DNA of 64,000 nucleotides. Origin: Dipetalonema caudispina (Eukaryota > Nematoda > Chromadorea > Rhabditida > Onchocercidae). The notes under the pieces are model-generated. The model was given only the letters and a program-made list of their open reading frames with translations. It made no database searches and was not told the origin of the DNA. Below are positions 51,706 to 64,000 of this stretch, one piece after another. The stretch is taken from contig JABVXV010000016.1 of the NCBI GenBank assembly GCA_013365325.1, forward strand, positions 248,001 through 312,000, written 5' to 3'. The position numbers and the translations under genes were made by a program. Each line of letters starts with the position of its first letter. Within the stretch, counting starts at the first letter, position 1.

Positions 51706-53683
51706 GTAGAGTTTATACAATATTCTGATAGGAACGTGATCAATACGTATCACTAAAAGTTTATGTTTATTTTTTCAAATGAACATCTTCCTTGTATCTC
51801 ATCATGTTGTACAACTCCAGCTATCGTTGCATTAGTAAACTTCAGTGTTTAAATAATATTAGTTGTTCAAATTGTCAACCTTTAGAAATATATACTTTTG
51901 TCGAGAAATATATATTTGTATTCAAATTCAAAACAAGGATATTAACTCCTGTTATCAAAACTTATCATAATTGGAAATTAATTAAATCAGAAAGAAATTT
52001 ATCCCATTAGCATCCCTTTTATTCCATCACACTTTTACTAATATTATTATTAAGATTATTATTGAACACACTGAAAATATATTTATTCGAGGGAACTTGC
52101 TGACTAAGATAGTTCATTTGTAGAGTTATAGCTGAACTGACCGCCATCGATGTGTTTCTACCAATTCGTTCTGAGGAATACCAGATAGATAGAAAGTGGA
52201 AAGTTGATGGATAAAGGACTGCTCACTTTTACCAATTAATCGATCTGTGAATCGGAAGATATGGACCGAATAGTCTACATTTCATTTTCACTAAGTTCCT
52301 CTTCACGCGGGACTTTGAGTTGTAGCGTCCGCTAAATGCCACGGAATGGTTTTTTTTTTTTGCCAATTGATGTGAAGAATACCGATTCCCTTTCGTGGCA
52401 ACTAACTGAAATAAAAACTAATTTCTTAATGCTAATTTGTATCAGAATCTATCCTATTCCTTCGGTTGAAACGACAATCGATAATGTTGTATATGAAAGT
52501 ATACACAAAAAATATGAAAGTATGCATAGGAATTTGTAATTTCGAAAAATATTAACAGTAATTTAGGGATTAAAATCAAAATACAGGATATTTGAGGTCA
52601 ATAGTGTAATGCTATCAGAGTTGTTTCTCATGAAGAAGAATAGAGATATAATATAATAAGTTGATGAAATTTTTACAAGAAAAAGTTGGCCAAGTAGTTT
52701 ACAGTGTAGTGAACTTAGATTTATGTTCTTCTGGACAATTTGTATTGTAAAAGATTTACATCCATATCCTTCCCTTTAAATTTTAAATTTCAATTATTTG
52801 AATGGCACTCGTAGCCAATCGTAGCAAATGAGACATTTCTATTTTCATGGTGATACTATTGCTACAACAAGGGCTATGATTCTTGCTGAACTGGAGGAAA
52901 ATGAGAGGGTAACAGGGGGGGGGTGGGGTACTTTTCATAGATTACTAGTAATTCATTATTGACTCTTTTAAATAGGTTTTAGAAAAGAGAAGAAGGCAAT
53001 TGAGGTGTGCATGGAGTTTCCTGTTATCTTCTTCCATTCTACTAGAAGTGTCCCGAGAGTTATATACCCACAAAATTACCTTTACTATATTAGTTTACGG
53101 AAGAGTTAATTTTAGTTTGGAGCAGCTAATATAATCAGCGTTTAGCATTGTATACCTTCAGCCTTTCAGATTCATAGCAACACATTCAGTCTTTTAAAAC
53201 GATAGTCGATGTAATAGAGAAATATTGTAAAGTAAAAGGATTTGCTGTATCCAATTGCCTTGTGTTTCTAACAGTTTAAAAGCGGAGCAGAAGTTTTTAA
53301 AGTTGCGAATCAATCAACCTCTATTATAGGTATTTAATGAGTGCTGTGACTGCTAACTATCCTATCAGGACTCTAAGTGCGTGATCAGACTTCACCTTCA
53401 ATTAGATTTAGCTAATTAAGCTATGAATTGTTGGCTTGTCATTTCTACTTTTTAGCGGCTTGGCTAGCTGCATTACTGTAAAATGTACATAGTTTGCAAA
53501 AGGATCATTCATCTTCCATGTTGACCTCGGAATTACGACGTGACATAGGTTCATAATGGAAAAGTAAAACATTGTCATACAGTGTTCTTATGTATTGTTG
53601 TTGTTTATATTGTATTATTTATAAAATGTGCTAATTTTTCAGCAGGGCTGTAATTTCAGTAGAATTCTGAAGATTTCGCGTAA

Positions 53684-54122
53684 ATGACTTTTTCTGAAGG
53701 AGAAGCCGTGAAAGCAAGGAAATCGTTCTTTGCGAGAAAATGGAAACGTTATTCATTTTATGGTCTTATTGGTGCTGCAGGTAATGATTTTGCTGTTTAT
53801 ACTACTTTTTTTTCATTTAGCAATATGTCCATTTGGCGAATATAGTCGAGAGAAATGAAACTTCCTTTCGTTCAGTATTTTTCCTACCGGGTAATGTTTC
53901 CATCCTCTTTTTTCTTCCTTTTGAACAAATTTTGCTCTATAAAGCCAAATATTTGATACTTTAGTTTGGCATTACATCTATTACACAATCGAGTTCAATG
54001 AAAACGTCAGGAAGCCAGAGGAACGACAAGATATGGCATATATTCATTGGCTAAAGAAGCAGTTTCCGATATTAAGGGAATATGGTATTCCGTATAAGGA
54101 AAGCTCTATGGACAAAAAGTGA
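53684..54122 (+). CDS. Small single-pass membrane protein, 84 aa
   Basis: Two exons, 53684-53780 and 53965-54122, joined in phase 1, give 84 residues with a TGA stop. The N-terminus is basic (KARKSFFARKWKRY). One predicted membrane helix spans about residues 23-39 (YSFYGLIGAAVWHYIYY). A charged tail follows (EFNENVRKPEERQDMAYIHW ... KKQFPILREYGIPY). The ATG lies 24 nt after an acceptor (taatttcag, AG at 53658-53659) that may take a spliced leader. The basic N-terminus, single helix and small size resemble accessory subunits or assembly factors of mitochondrial inner-membrane complexes; this is inference, and I cannot name the family. Codon structure and the clean splice junction make it a convincing gene. 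Confidence 0.72.
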
Positions 54123-56478
54123 TTGTTAGGTGCTAAAATTTAACGATTGAAGTTTCGGAGTAGGATCAACAAATTGTATGAAAGCTATATAGGTTCGTGA
54201 TTAATTAGTACTAGGCATTGCATTTTTGTTATGGTTTTGCTGTTTAATGAAATTCCGAATTTTGATTTGTGCTAATTTAGAGCACAATACCAATGAAATA
54301 TATTAGTAATAAGGCATGATGGAAATGTGATTTTTAACATAATTAAAAGTTTCGGTTGTTGAAAATCTCAGTAACCAATGTACGTTGATGAAATTTCTTA
54401 GAAATAGAATGGCGGACGTGGGGCAGAAAAAGACAAGGGAGTTTTAGCCTAATTCCTTTAAACTCGAAATTATCAAAAAACGAATTTAGATCCGATCATC
54501 TTTCTGATACCATGGAGTCGATCAGTAAGCAATCATCTTCAACAGAACAAGCGTGCTGCATTTGCCCAAGCAGTTATAGGCTTAGCTGTTTGCAAAACTA
54601 ACATGCTTGTATTTAATGTTAGATCAAGTGCAGTGGGAGCGAAATTTCACTTTCTGTGGTATCAAGAAACACAGATTCGTATATTAATTTCTGATTTTAT
54701 GATCTTTATGTTTCCTAAAACTGGTAAGCAGTGTTTATTAGGTGTATCCATTTACTACAAAAAAACCAAAATGCAGGTGCGTCATTTGCAATTTACTGGC
54801 ATTAAAACTTTTATTTCTGGTATTCACTTACTCATTCAAATGCCACAGCAAAATTGTTCATTTCTTTAGTCTCAAGTATTCCAATTAGTGCTTTGTGTTT
54901 AAATTAAAGACTAAACTGGGTAAAATTGGAAAAGTAATTTGAGATTTGATTTTGTTCCAAAAATTAATATTTTTAAAAGGGTAGGTTCATATATTTTGTG
55001 GGAAAAATTTCGAAATACTATACAATTCGAGGAAAGTAGATTTGAATGGTTTCACACCAGTAATTTATGATGCGGCTGCACGGACTTTTGAATCTGTCGT
55101 CGCTGTTTACGAACAATTTGCAGTGATATAACCCAATACAGTGATACCAAAATAAGTATGGCTATCAGCTGAGTAGTATATAAAGGCAAGGTACCACTGA
55201 ACCAATATTGTAACAGAGCTGTCGTAATGAAGTAGGAGAAAAAGAGGAGACTAAAATCAAAGTTCAGTGAATGAAAATCACTAAAAATGGATCACATCTT
55301 CATTCAAAAAAAAAAGTAATAGTTAAAAGAGGAGTGTTAAAGGAGTTCTTCCAGTTTGAGAGCTAGAAGATTATTCATTTTTCGGAATTACAGGGAAGTG
55401 GTCTCTAGAAATTTTGTTCGTTTCTGTAGATGAACAAGTCTAGCATTCACCTGATAGCAGCCTGGAGTGAACAGTAAACAATGAATGGAAGCATAAGATA
55501 GGGTTGCTTATTATACACACCTTTCAGAAGCATAATTACGATAGTGGTGCTGATAGATGTCGATAATATTATTGAGCCTGAAAAAAGCAACTATAAGATT
55601 TTTGAGCAGGAGTAGTGGTTGAGGTCAAATTTTTAAAAAATTTTGGAGAATAGAATAATTAACCAAGGGAATAGTTAATTTGAGGCTAAAAAAACTAATA
55701 ACGAGTGTAAGAGTTCATTGGTGTCCTCGTTAAGAGATACATTTAGAGATTCTTAGTCATTTGGTTAAATGTTTCATTTTCAGCATTTTTTTCCATCAGT
55801 CAACAAAGTCTCTTTTTTCTTCTAAACAAATTGCTTGATAGAATTGGCGCAATTTATAAATCTCATGGAAGAAACTTTTGAATTAACTGACCATAGTAAA
55901 CAACATTCCAGAGTACCCGATAATGACTGTAATCCCAAATAGCCAAGGCCAACACATCAGAAGTGAAGTTAGCCACTTGGAATATACCGGCGGTGATATT
56001 TGTCAATAATCGCAATTTCCTTTCTTCCATCCCTTTTTCTCTGTTTAAAAATTAAAATTCCCGTCATTTATTCATCCTCTATTTCAGAGACAAATAAATT
56101 TTACGAACACAAGAATTTTAGGTGATGTTGATTTTCGTCTTTCAACCTTTATAGATTTAGAATTTGTTTCATCTCATCAAATTTATGCTAGCAAAATAAA
56201 TACATTCTGATCAAGCGAAATATAAGAAATTGAGTAAAAAAGATGCGGGAAAGTTATGAGATATCTGAGGTCAAACGAAAATAGGAAGAGAAAAAGTAAA
56301 TTTTCTAAAATATCTTTAAAACAAGGAAAGAAGCGAACAAAGGTAGCAGCCGTCGCATTACATTTTTCTAATAAAAGTTGTTGTGCACTCCAATTCATAT
56401 CGCACATATTGCAAAACAGAATTGATACTTCCAAATTAATAATGTATGTTGCAAGCATCTTGACGATTCGTATATAAA

Positions 56479-56535
56479 TATAATAATAATAATGATAATG
56501 ATAATAGCAATAATAATAATAATAATAATAATAGA
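56479..56535. repeat. AAT trinucleotide microsatellite
   Basis: AAT units interrupted by gat and agc variants. It gives artificial Tyr-rich and Ile-rich frames on the minus strand. Confidence 0.93.
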
Positions 56536-57920
56536 AATAATGCAATTAATTGCTGTTCCATTCCAGTGATAGTGATGCATTGAACATTTACATATTTTTA
56601 GTAAAAGTACATATAATAAGAAGTTTTAATGAGATTTAAATGATTATATTGGTAAAAGTATTCCATAAGCCAAAAAAAGGAATGAGCAAAGGCTGAAAGA
56701 AAAGAAAAGAGATTGATTTTTGGATCTTTAAAAGATCGAAATTGTTTTTTAAATAAATAATCTTTTACTTAATTTTGAAACGATGACGTTTCAGGATCTC
56801 AACTGAGTCATCTACTGAAGTCATATGTTTTGAAATAAATCATAGCCTTCTTCCCGGAAAGAGTTATCATGAAGTAATCACGAAACGTGAAATGATTGAT
56901 TAGAAGATCTGACGTGTGATCAATTCCAATAATGTCACACGAATCTTGAACTGCTCTATGCCTCATATGCTAAACGGAAAGCATACAACTGAATAACATA
57001 AATTAAGGCTAACAATTGCGAACGAAGAATGATATTGCCTATGCAAAAAAAAAATAATGAAAAACTGCTACAATTTCAAATTTATCTGATAGATAGATGA
57101 GAGCGTGAATCCGGAAGGCTTCACTTTTCACTCAATACAACAATTCCCGGATGTTACAGCATTTTACTGATCAGTGCAACTTCAAATTTGATTGACTGTT
57201 GGAACATCCCAAGGAAGGATGAAAATGAATGATAGGTGGTATATTACCAACTTTTTTATTAATTTGTTGTAAGGATAAGGAAAAGAAGATTAAAATTTAG
57301 CTGCTATATTTTCCGGTTTTATCCTAATATAGCAGTTGTTCAGTATCCAACATTAATTTAAATTTAATTCACATTAGGAACATCCATGCGGTTATAGTTG
57401 ATCAATTCGATTACTTCGTGCATCGCTTCTAAAGAAATTAAAATTTACGAATGAAGGAAAGGAATCTTTCTAATGAATAAAAACTTTTGATTCGTTTTTT
57501 TGGAATTTTGCTTGTTTTGAAAAACAAATCTTCGAGCAAATCGGCCTGTAGTAAGTGATGGAATAAAATTGCAGTTTTGAAATCAGAAAGTCGATAACAA
57601 ATTTATAATTTGTTCTACCAACTACATTTCTTTTGGTGATGTACGGTATTTTGATAGTTTTATGAATCATTCGCAAACTTAAAATGTCGCCATATGTTCT
57701 GTTTAGCCAGATAAACTTTGCAGAAATTGCTTTAAATGAAAACATTAAGTGGCGTGGTTTGCATAGTTAACGAAAAAATTTTTTACTGAAAGTATACTTT
57801 GCATTTTTCTTTAAAAAAATCTGTGATCAAAAAGGTTTAGCATGGAAGTGCAAAACTGCTCAATCCTATGAAATAGGAAAATAAAGGAAAAGCTCAATGA
57901 TTAAATAAATAATATTATAG

Positions 57921-59205
57921 AAGTGCCAGAATGCAAAACACAGGCATAAAGACTTAGTTGTTGAAAAATGTTAATGCACATAATAGTTTTAATAAATTAA
58001 TTTTAAAAATATACAGACATAATCTAATCTAAATATGTGCTTGGAGAATGGACCTTGAATGCAGTGATACGGTTTCGGACGAGATTTTACCTTCAAATTA
58101 CGAATTTGAATGAAATATTGACAATAAGGCAAAAATGTTTTGTAATAATGGTAAAGAGTGAAATGAATGAATAAAGAAAAAAAAAAAAAATAGAAGGATT
58201 GAAGACAAAATTTGATGGAAAATGCCAAAAAACCACTTCCAATTTCTATGCAACCAACTATAATTAAAATTTCAATATTTGATATTAGTAAGAGTAAAGA
58301 GAAGGAGAGCTTTCGTTCATTTCACTTATAATCGCTTTCACACAACCAATCGAAAATATGAATATATGAATAAGCTACTTAAAGAAATGGGAATAAAAAT
58401 AAAAAACTGAAGGAGCAATATTAAGAAAATTTTTCGATTCATTTTTTTCCAAGAAACTAATTTTTTTCTTTGTCAGTCATAATCAAATTAACCAATGTAC
58501 ACTATCAGCTGATTGTATCATTATATTAGATAAATCAAAAACTAAAAGAGTTGGTAAAAAAATCAATCAGTTACAAGTGAAATCATTGCTAAATATGTGA
58601 TAAGTTGCTTTCAACAGCCGAATGATTTATAATCCCGTTGATATATTGCAATTAATTGGCAATTTAGTTTTTTTTATTTACGCCGTTTGATTAGTTTGGT
58701 TTCATTTAATTTAATTATGATTGATAAGGAAGAAAATTTGATTTTTTGGCAGAAATAGAATGAGAGATTTCTTATACATAATTTCGATTGGTTATGTGAA
58801 AGCGATTATAAATGAACGGAAGCTCTCCTTCTCTTTACTTTTACTAATATTAAATATTGAAATTCTAATCACAGTTAATTGTATAGAATTTCTTCTTTTT
58901 TTACCATTTCCCATTAAATTTTGTTATCAATCGTTTTATTTTTTTTACCCTATTTATTTATTTTACTCTTTATTATTACTGCAAAACATATTTGCCTTAT
59001 TGGCAATAGTTCATTCTCATTCCTAATTTGAATGTTAAAATTCCGGTCAATACCGCCATTTAAATTTATAACCTTATCCGGGTGTGCATTTAAACTACGT
59101 TTATATGCTTTTGAAATAATTTATTAAAATCGTTATATGCATTAACATTTTCCGATGACTAAGTCTTTATGTCGTGTAACTCAGCGTTTTGCTTTTTGAC
59201 AGCTC
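57921..59205. repeat. Diverged large inverted repeat, arms about 430 bp, spacer about 430 bp
   Basis: The left arm (57921-58354) on the minus strand matches the right arm (58783-59205) on the plus strand in the same order. Shared landmarks are cgattggttatgtgaaagcg or its variant, then gaacggaagctctccttctc with actattatta-like spacing, a tcaaattttgt block, a tgccttattg block and ataaagactta. Divergence is moderate with indels. The layout suggests an old non-autonomous foldback element or an inverted duplication. No transposase frame is visible, and I could not define a target-site duplication. Confidence 0.75.
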
Positions 59206-62200
59206 TATCACTTACTTTACCACTGAATTTTTACCTTTCAAACCTTCATCCGAAAAAGTTTCTCCAACCAAAATTACTTTTCTTTCTCTCAAGTAGTTGC
59301 CAGCTCAATAGTTTCTTTCTTTTAAAAATTCGATTTCTCATTTCGTATTTAAGATATGATGTCTTTAATTCTGGAAATCTTATAAAAAGCTTTGTATGCA
59401 TAATGTATAAGTTATAGCTGTCATTATAAAGCAATTTTTATTGCTTTTCCTCTCAAATTTATTTTATCATATAGTCCATATTAGATAATTTGCTCTTATA
59501 TATTATTAAGGGAAGACTGTTCGATTGAATGCTGAATGCCATAATCAAAATTGTTTCAGTGATTGGAATGAAGTTGACTGTTTTTCTGAGATATTTTTTG
59601 CTGATTTTTTTGTTTCCATCGTATTTTGAGGAAGGAAAAATGAAAAGAAGAATGCTTTTGTTTTTACTTACATTTGAACCAAAAGCGAGTCAAATTTCCA
59701 ATTTTCAATCCTATTTGTCTCCTTTTCAAACGATAAATTTTTTGGTATTTCAAATTGAAACTTTTCACAAATAACAATAATCAGTATCATTTAAATCGAT
59801 TTCTGAAGTCTTAAACTTCCGATTCCTAATCTTTTAAGTGTTTTTAATTCTATCAGTTAGCTCAATGAGCATTAAATTTATCAAAAGAAAAGTATTCCAA
59901 TGCAGTAATGAACTGTACTTTACAGAGTACTTCACAATCAATGTGGAATTCGATATCTTGTTTATTAAGCTATTATGCAAAGTTTGATTCGATGAAGAGA
60001 TCTATTGAAGTAAAAAATTCATGGAAAGACAATACAATAGAAGAGAAATTATCTTTGGAGCTATTGATTCTCTTAGCTGATGTTGATTCTTTCTTAATGA
60101 AATGAAATCAAACTGATAGAATGATAGTGTTAAGAAATATAGTTCAAAGATTTGATGGTGATTCTCATATAATTTAGTCGAAGAAGATTTAATAAAAGCG
60201 TTCAAGAAGAGATCAAAAATGACTTCCGAACACAAGATTCTGTTGTCAGTTGCTCTTCTTAAGTGCACAAAATTACAGGAAGAGAATGGATAAGAATAAA
60301 TATTCCAAATCATCCAGAAAAATACTCGATAACATCACTAAATAATAACAAATAGCAGCAAGACAATGATCTCTCTACAACTTGATGGGATGATTTATAT
60401 TCACAACCTACCACACATTTTCTGCCTTTTTATAATCATTACTTTTATGAGGAAAAATTTGGTTCGAAAAACAATAATTCTCAGTTTAAGGTAAAAATTT
60501 AAAAAAAAAAACTTCCCTAATTTAGCAATATAGCTATACCAGATTCTACTGACATATTAAGCAAATTGATAGAATAATTAATTAAATGAGCTATGATAGT
60601 ATTGGATATCACACCCAGAAACTGATCAAACCACTATATTATTTCGGACCACTCTGTACCGGTGAATGCGCATATGCTGAACGGATCAACAGAATATCAC
60701 ATGATTATCACATGATGTAAAATATAGCTAAAATCGACTCATTAATATATTTACTCAGGTACCACTTATTTCTTTTCTGCATCGATTAGTCCACAAACAT
60801 AATATTAGCATTTTTGGCAATATTTCCTTTTTCAGTATGACAGGAAAATAACTGATGCTTTACTTAAATCCTTTAGTTTGATCATATCGTTTATGTTATA
60901 AACGAAGTTAATTATACCGTTGACATGCATCATCATTCGATGAATTGAATTAGCCAAGTATTGATAACTCAATTCAAACAATAATTTTTTGGTGACATAA
61001 TCATTTTGTTAATATTCTAAGCAAAATTGGATATAAACTTTGATGCTAATATCTGACAATATTAAGCAGCAAATTTAAAAAAAATAGCGTGATAGACGAT
61101 CGTAAAATGTATTTCAGTGAAGATAAAATTTAAATGAAGTGAGAAAACATATAGTTCATGATGGTAAAATAATGTTTGATAAGTTCAATTCTGCTATTTA
61201 ATTGCTTAAAATTTCGATTACGAGAAGTAAAGAGGAAGAGCAAAAAACATTAAGTATGATTAGTTTTTGTTCTAATTAGCACTAATGATAAATAGCAAAA
61301 TAACAATTTACGCTCGAACGGATTGACAGCAGTCGGTTACTATCATTTATAAAATGCAAGGATAATTTACGCAGAATAGTTTGAAGTAATTACTCTTCTT
61401 TTCTCTTCTCTTGAAATAAAACTATAAATGCTAGTCATTTATTTATCATTATTTTATTAAGATCACATGTACATATTATTTCTATTACTTTAATTAACTA
61501 AAAATTATGACAAATTACAACATATTCTAAATTCGTAATAGTCTAAAATTTTTGAACTTTGGCAAAATGCAAAATGTTAGTGAAAGTTAATTTCAGTTGT
61601 CGAATTTTAAATTCAAATTAAATTTCTGTGATTATAGTGATTTTTAGTTGTGATTAAACATTTTATCTTGTAAAAATTACATAATTTGCAAATTAATTTT
61701 AGTGTGATGAGTATAAAAGTCCAAAAGGTAAATATATAGGCATATGTATGAATAGCTATTCTAATAATTGCTCAAATAGCTCAGTGTTTATTTTTGATTA
61801 GCAGCAATCCGGTTGAGAATCTGTATAGGAAAGTTGTCAGGAGACAGTTTACTACTAGCAACTTCAATATGAGCTGCTCGCTTATGTGTATAATTATTTT
61901 TTGCTATGTTGTAACAATTTTGCTAGTAGCTTTTCACTCTAAGTTCTCTTCCAAATCATTATTTAGGCTTTAGTTTTTCGGTTAGTAAGTGAAATTTTTT
62001 CGTTCAATTCCTTGTTTAAATGTTAAGATTGTTTAAACTTTCACTGTCAAACAGTTCACTCTCATCTAATTTTTATTTGAAATTTATATTTTTCCATTTT
62101 AGAAATAACCGTTGGTTGCAGGTTATCGGAATGATGAAAATGAAATTTAACTTTCCAATTGAGACCGATGTTAATCTTTCGTTTGTGGATATTAGACAAA

Positions 62201-63716
62201 ATAGAGCCACATAAAGTTTGTGAAAAAATTTGTTAATGGACTAATTTCCTATCTCATACATTCAGTGTTCATGTAATGATCTCATTTCAAACCATAATAA
62301 CTTCATGTCGTTTAATAAATTAATTAATTTATTGATTTCCATAAAGTTCCTCAACGGCGACTCATCTGAGAAGCATCATGCTGTGCCTAAAATTATAGCT
62401 ACAAAATCATTCTTCGTAATGAGTTTCATTGAAGCAACAACTAGATGAGTTAATAGAACGATACTTTATTATTTTTATTAATTAATTAGCCACAAAGTGA
62501 AGCTGTAATTGTACTGATAAGTAAATGAATAACAAATGATGGGTCACTCGATTATTAAATGTGTTTGGAAATATTTCAATTAGATCAACAAATGATAACA
62601 AATAATGGCAAGAAATGATAATTCCTCTCCTATCAAAATATCATTGTACCTTTCTTCGTATGAATATGATCGTTAAGTTTACAAAGTTACCTGTCTTGCT
62701 TTCACTGCAATGTCATCCCTTCTTGCAAAAAACTCTTTCAAGATTGCATATATATTTCTGCATAGGTACTATTTCAGGAGAAATATCATTCAAAAGAATA
62801 TCTAACCTACATTACATCACATGCATCAAAACATACCTGAATGCTTGAGTTGAATAACTTGCATATCCTTAGTTGCAATTCCTCACTTCAATATCATTCA
62901 TCAATTATCACAACACAATAAAAAAGTTAGAAAATGTTAGGATAGGATAACAATTGCGAAAGAAGAGGAAGTAATCAATGATAGCAAATTTTATCGATTT
63001 TTATCATCTTATAGTGTTCATTTCATTTTATTCATTCAAAATAGGCATATTTAATTACTGAATGAATCATTTAATGATGAACTGGCGGTAATGTTGCGTT
63101 TAATCTTCTTCTGAAGGATATTTCTCCTGAAGTAACATTTAAATAAAAATATGTAAGTAGTAATAGCTTATTAGGATGTGCAGAAAATAGTCGTGAAAAG
63201 GTTTTTTTTTTTTAATTTCCTAGCAAGAAGAAATGAAATTACATAAAAAGCAAGTTAGGTAATGTTTGTTGGACGAAAGTGAAACTTTTCAAATTCTGAA
63301 CAAGCATATTTACACTTTGATGAAAAGAAATTACCCTTTCTTTTTATTTTTCATCGTTTGTTGAACATTTCTGAGCACACTTATTAATCGTTCGGCTGTT
63401 TTTTCTAAAGTATTGTCGAAATTTATTTAATGAATTTTTTAAAATGATCTACGAAATTAATCAATTAAACAATCCTCTAATCCTATCAGATAAGAAAATC
63501 AAAATCATTCTTTTTAGTATACTTTAGAATAGAAAGTACGGGAGTTTATACATTTCCATCCATCCTTTGTACATTGAATTTCCCACAAATTAAGTTGTGA
63601 TTTCATTGTCTTTTCGAACTATTTGTCACCTTTAATATTGTCTTTTTTGTAATTTGAAATTGAAATATTCAATTGTCTAGAAAAATCTAAAAAATCAATT
63701 TAATTATTTTGGAGGT

Positions 63717-64000
63717 ATGAACCGTCAGCGAATTATCAATGTAATTGATATTAATGGTACAAATACTCCTATAGCTTTGTGAACAAGCTTTTCAAGTGGG
63801 TACTTCTCCTTTTTCACCTTTGTTCGATTCCAGACTTCAACTTTTTTTCTTTCAGACTTCAGTTTTATGTCATTTGGTTCACAAAGTAATAGAGATACTT
63901 TAAGACTAGGACTAGTATTTCCTGAACAAGAAGAAACAATCCTAACTTGTAAAGGTCTTGAAAAAATCGGTTCTAAATGGAATGGAAGCTTTGTAAATTA
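63717..64000 (+). CDS. 5' end of an unidentified gene, truncated by window edge
   Basis: Exon 63717-63756 joins in phase 1 to an exon starting at 63856, after a strong ctttttttctttcag acceptor, and the frame runs open to the window end (about 61 residues). It begins MNRQRIINVIDIND. The body is mixed and folded-looking, with short motifs such as FGSQSNRDTLRLGLVFPE and KGLEKIGSKWNGSF. I do not recognise the family from this length. Frame continuity and the splice junction support a real gene. Confidence 0.6.

Larger units (their letters stand above)
48878..53683. other. Gene-poor interval rich in simple repeats
   Basis: About 4.8 kb with microsatellites and one tandem duplication, listed separately. 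The segment 49480-49640 is open on both strands and less AT-rich; neither frame resembles a known family and no splice partners were found. Other frames (50550-50762 minus, 51142-51363 minus, 51792-52010 plus) look like chance. Confidence 0.45.
54123..63716. other. Gene-poor interval with an inverted repeat
   Basis: About 9.6 kb. It contains an AAT microsatellite near 56.5 kb and the 1.3-kb inverted repeat at 57.9-59.2 kb. A 29-codon frame at 54511-54600 with a CCICPSSYRLSC motif has no splice context. Frames at 54603-54869, 57470-57745, 59529-59774 and 60002-60313 have no family or splice support. Confidence 0.45.

Noticed and set aside
56183..56545. Tyr-rich 120-codon frame on the minus strand
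   Set aside because: It is created largely by the AAT microsatellite.
58760..59026. 88-codon frame resembling the minus-strand frame at 57989-58228
   Set aside because: The likeness is explained by the inverted repeat; both frames are AT-rich hydrophobic translations with no sign of selection.
63815..63840. ttcgattcc motif resembling a tRNA T-arm
   Set aside because: No cloverleaf can be drawn around it.

Overview
The window is AT-rich eukaryotic DNA with small exons, mostly short GT-AG introns and long gene-poor gaps. The gene set points to a nematode: a cuticle collagen, a ferlin, a two-DM-domain factor of the MAB-3/DMD-3 type, and several genes whose ATG lies just after an intron-like 3' acceptor, as in spliced-leader trans-splicing. 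The base composition and gene families suggest a parasitic spirurid (filarial) worm. That last step is inference. I saw no bacterial operons, tRNA, rRNA or CRISPR.

Layout. 1-4.1 kb (-): a ferlin, running off the left edge. 5.05-7.44 kb (-): a two-DM-domain transcription factor rebuilt from seven exons (301 aa). 13.3-16.15 kb (-): a 298-aa cuticle collagen in three exons. 19.7-22.2 kb (+): mitochondrial cardiolipin synthase in seven exons (264 aa), followed about 200 bp later by a possible small membrane-protein gene overlapping a 124-bp tandem duplication. 26.7-28.8 kb (+): a 415-aa secreted or membrane protein of unknown function with a six-cysteine C-terminus. 37.1-39.1 kb and 42.1-43.8 kb (+): two tandem TLC-domain membrane protein genes. 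47.6-48.9 kb (+): a SPRED/Sprouty-related protein that appears to lack EVH1. 53.7-54.1 kb (+): an 84-aa single-pass membrane protein. 63.7 kb to the right edge (+): the 5' end of an unidentified gene.

The gaps hold microsatellites, four local tandem duplications and one diverged 1.3-kb inverted repeat (57.9-59.2 kb). The genes do not form one pathway. The nearest thing to a shared theme is the first two: ferlins of the FER-1 type act in worm sperm, and DM factors act in male differentiation. All exon structures were read by eye from reading frame, splice signals and family resemblance. Where phases close across every junction, confidence is high.
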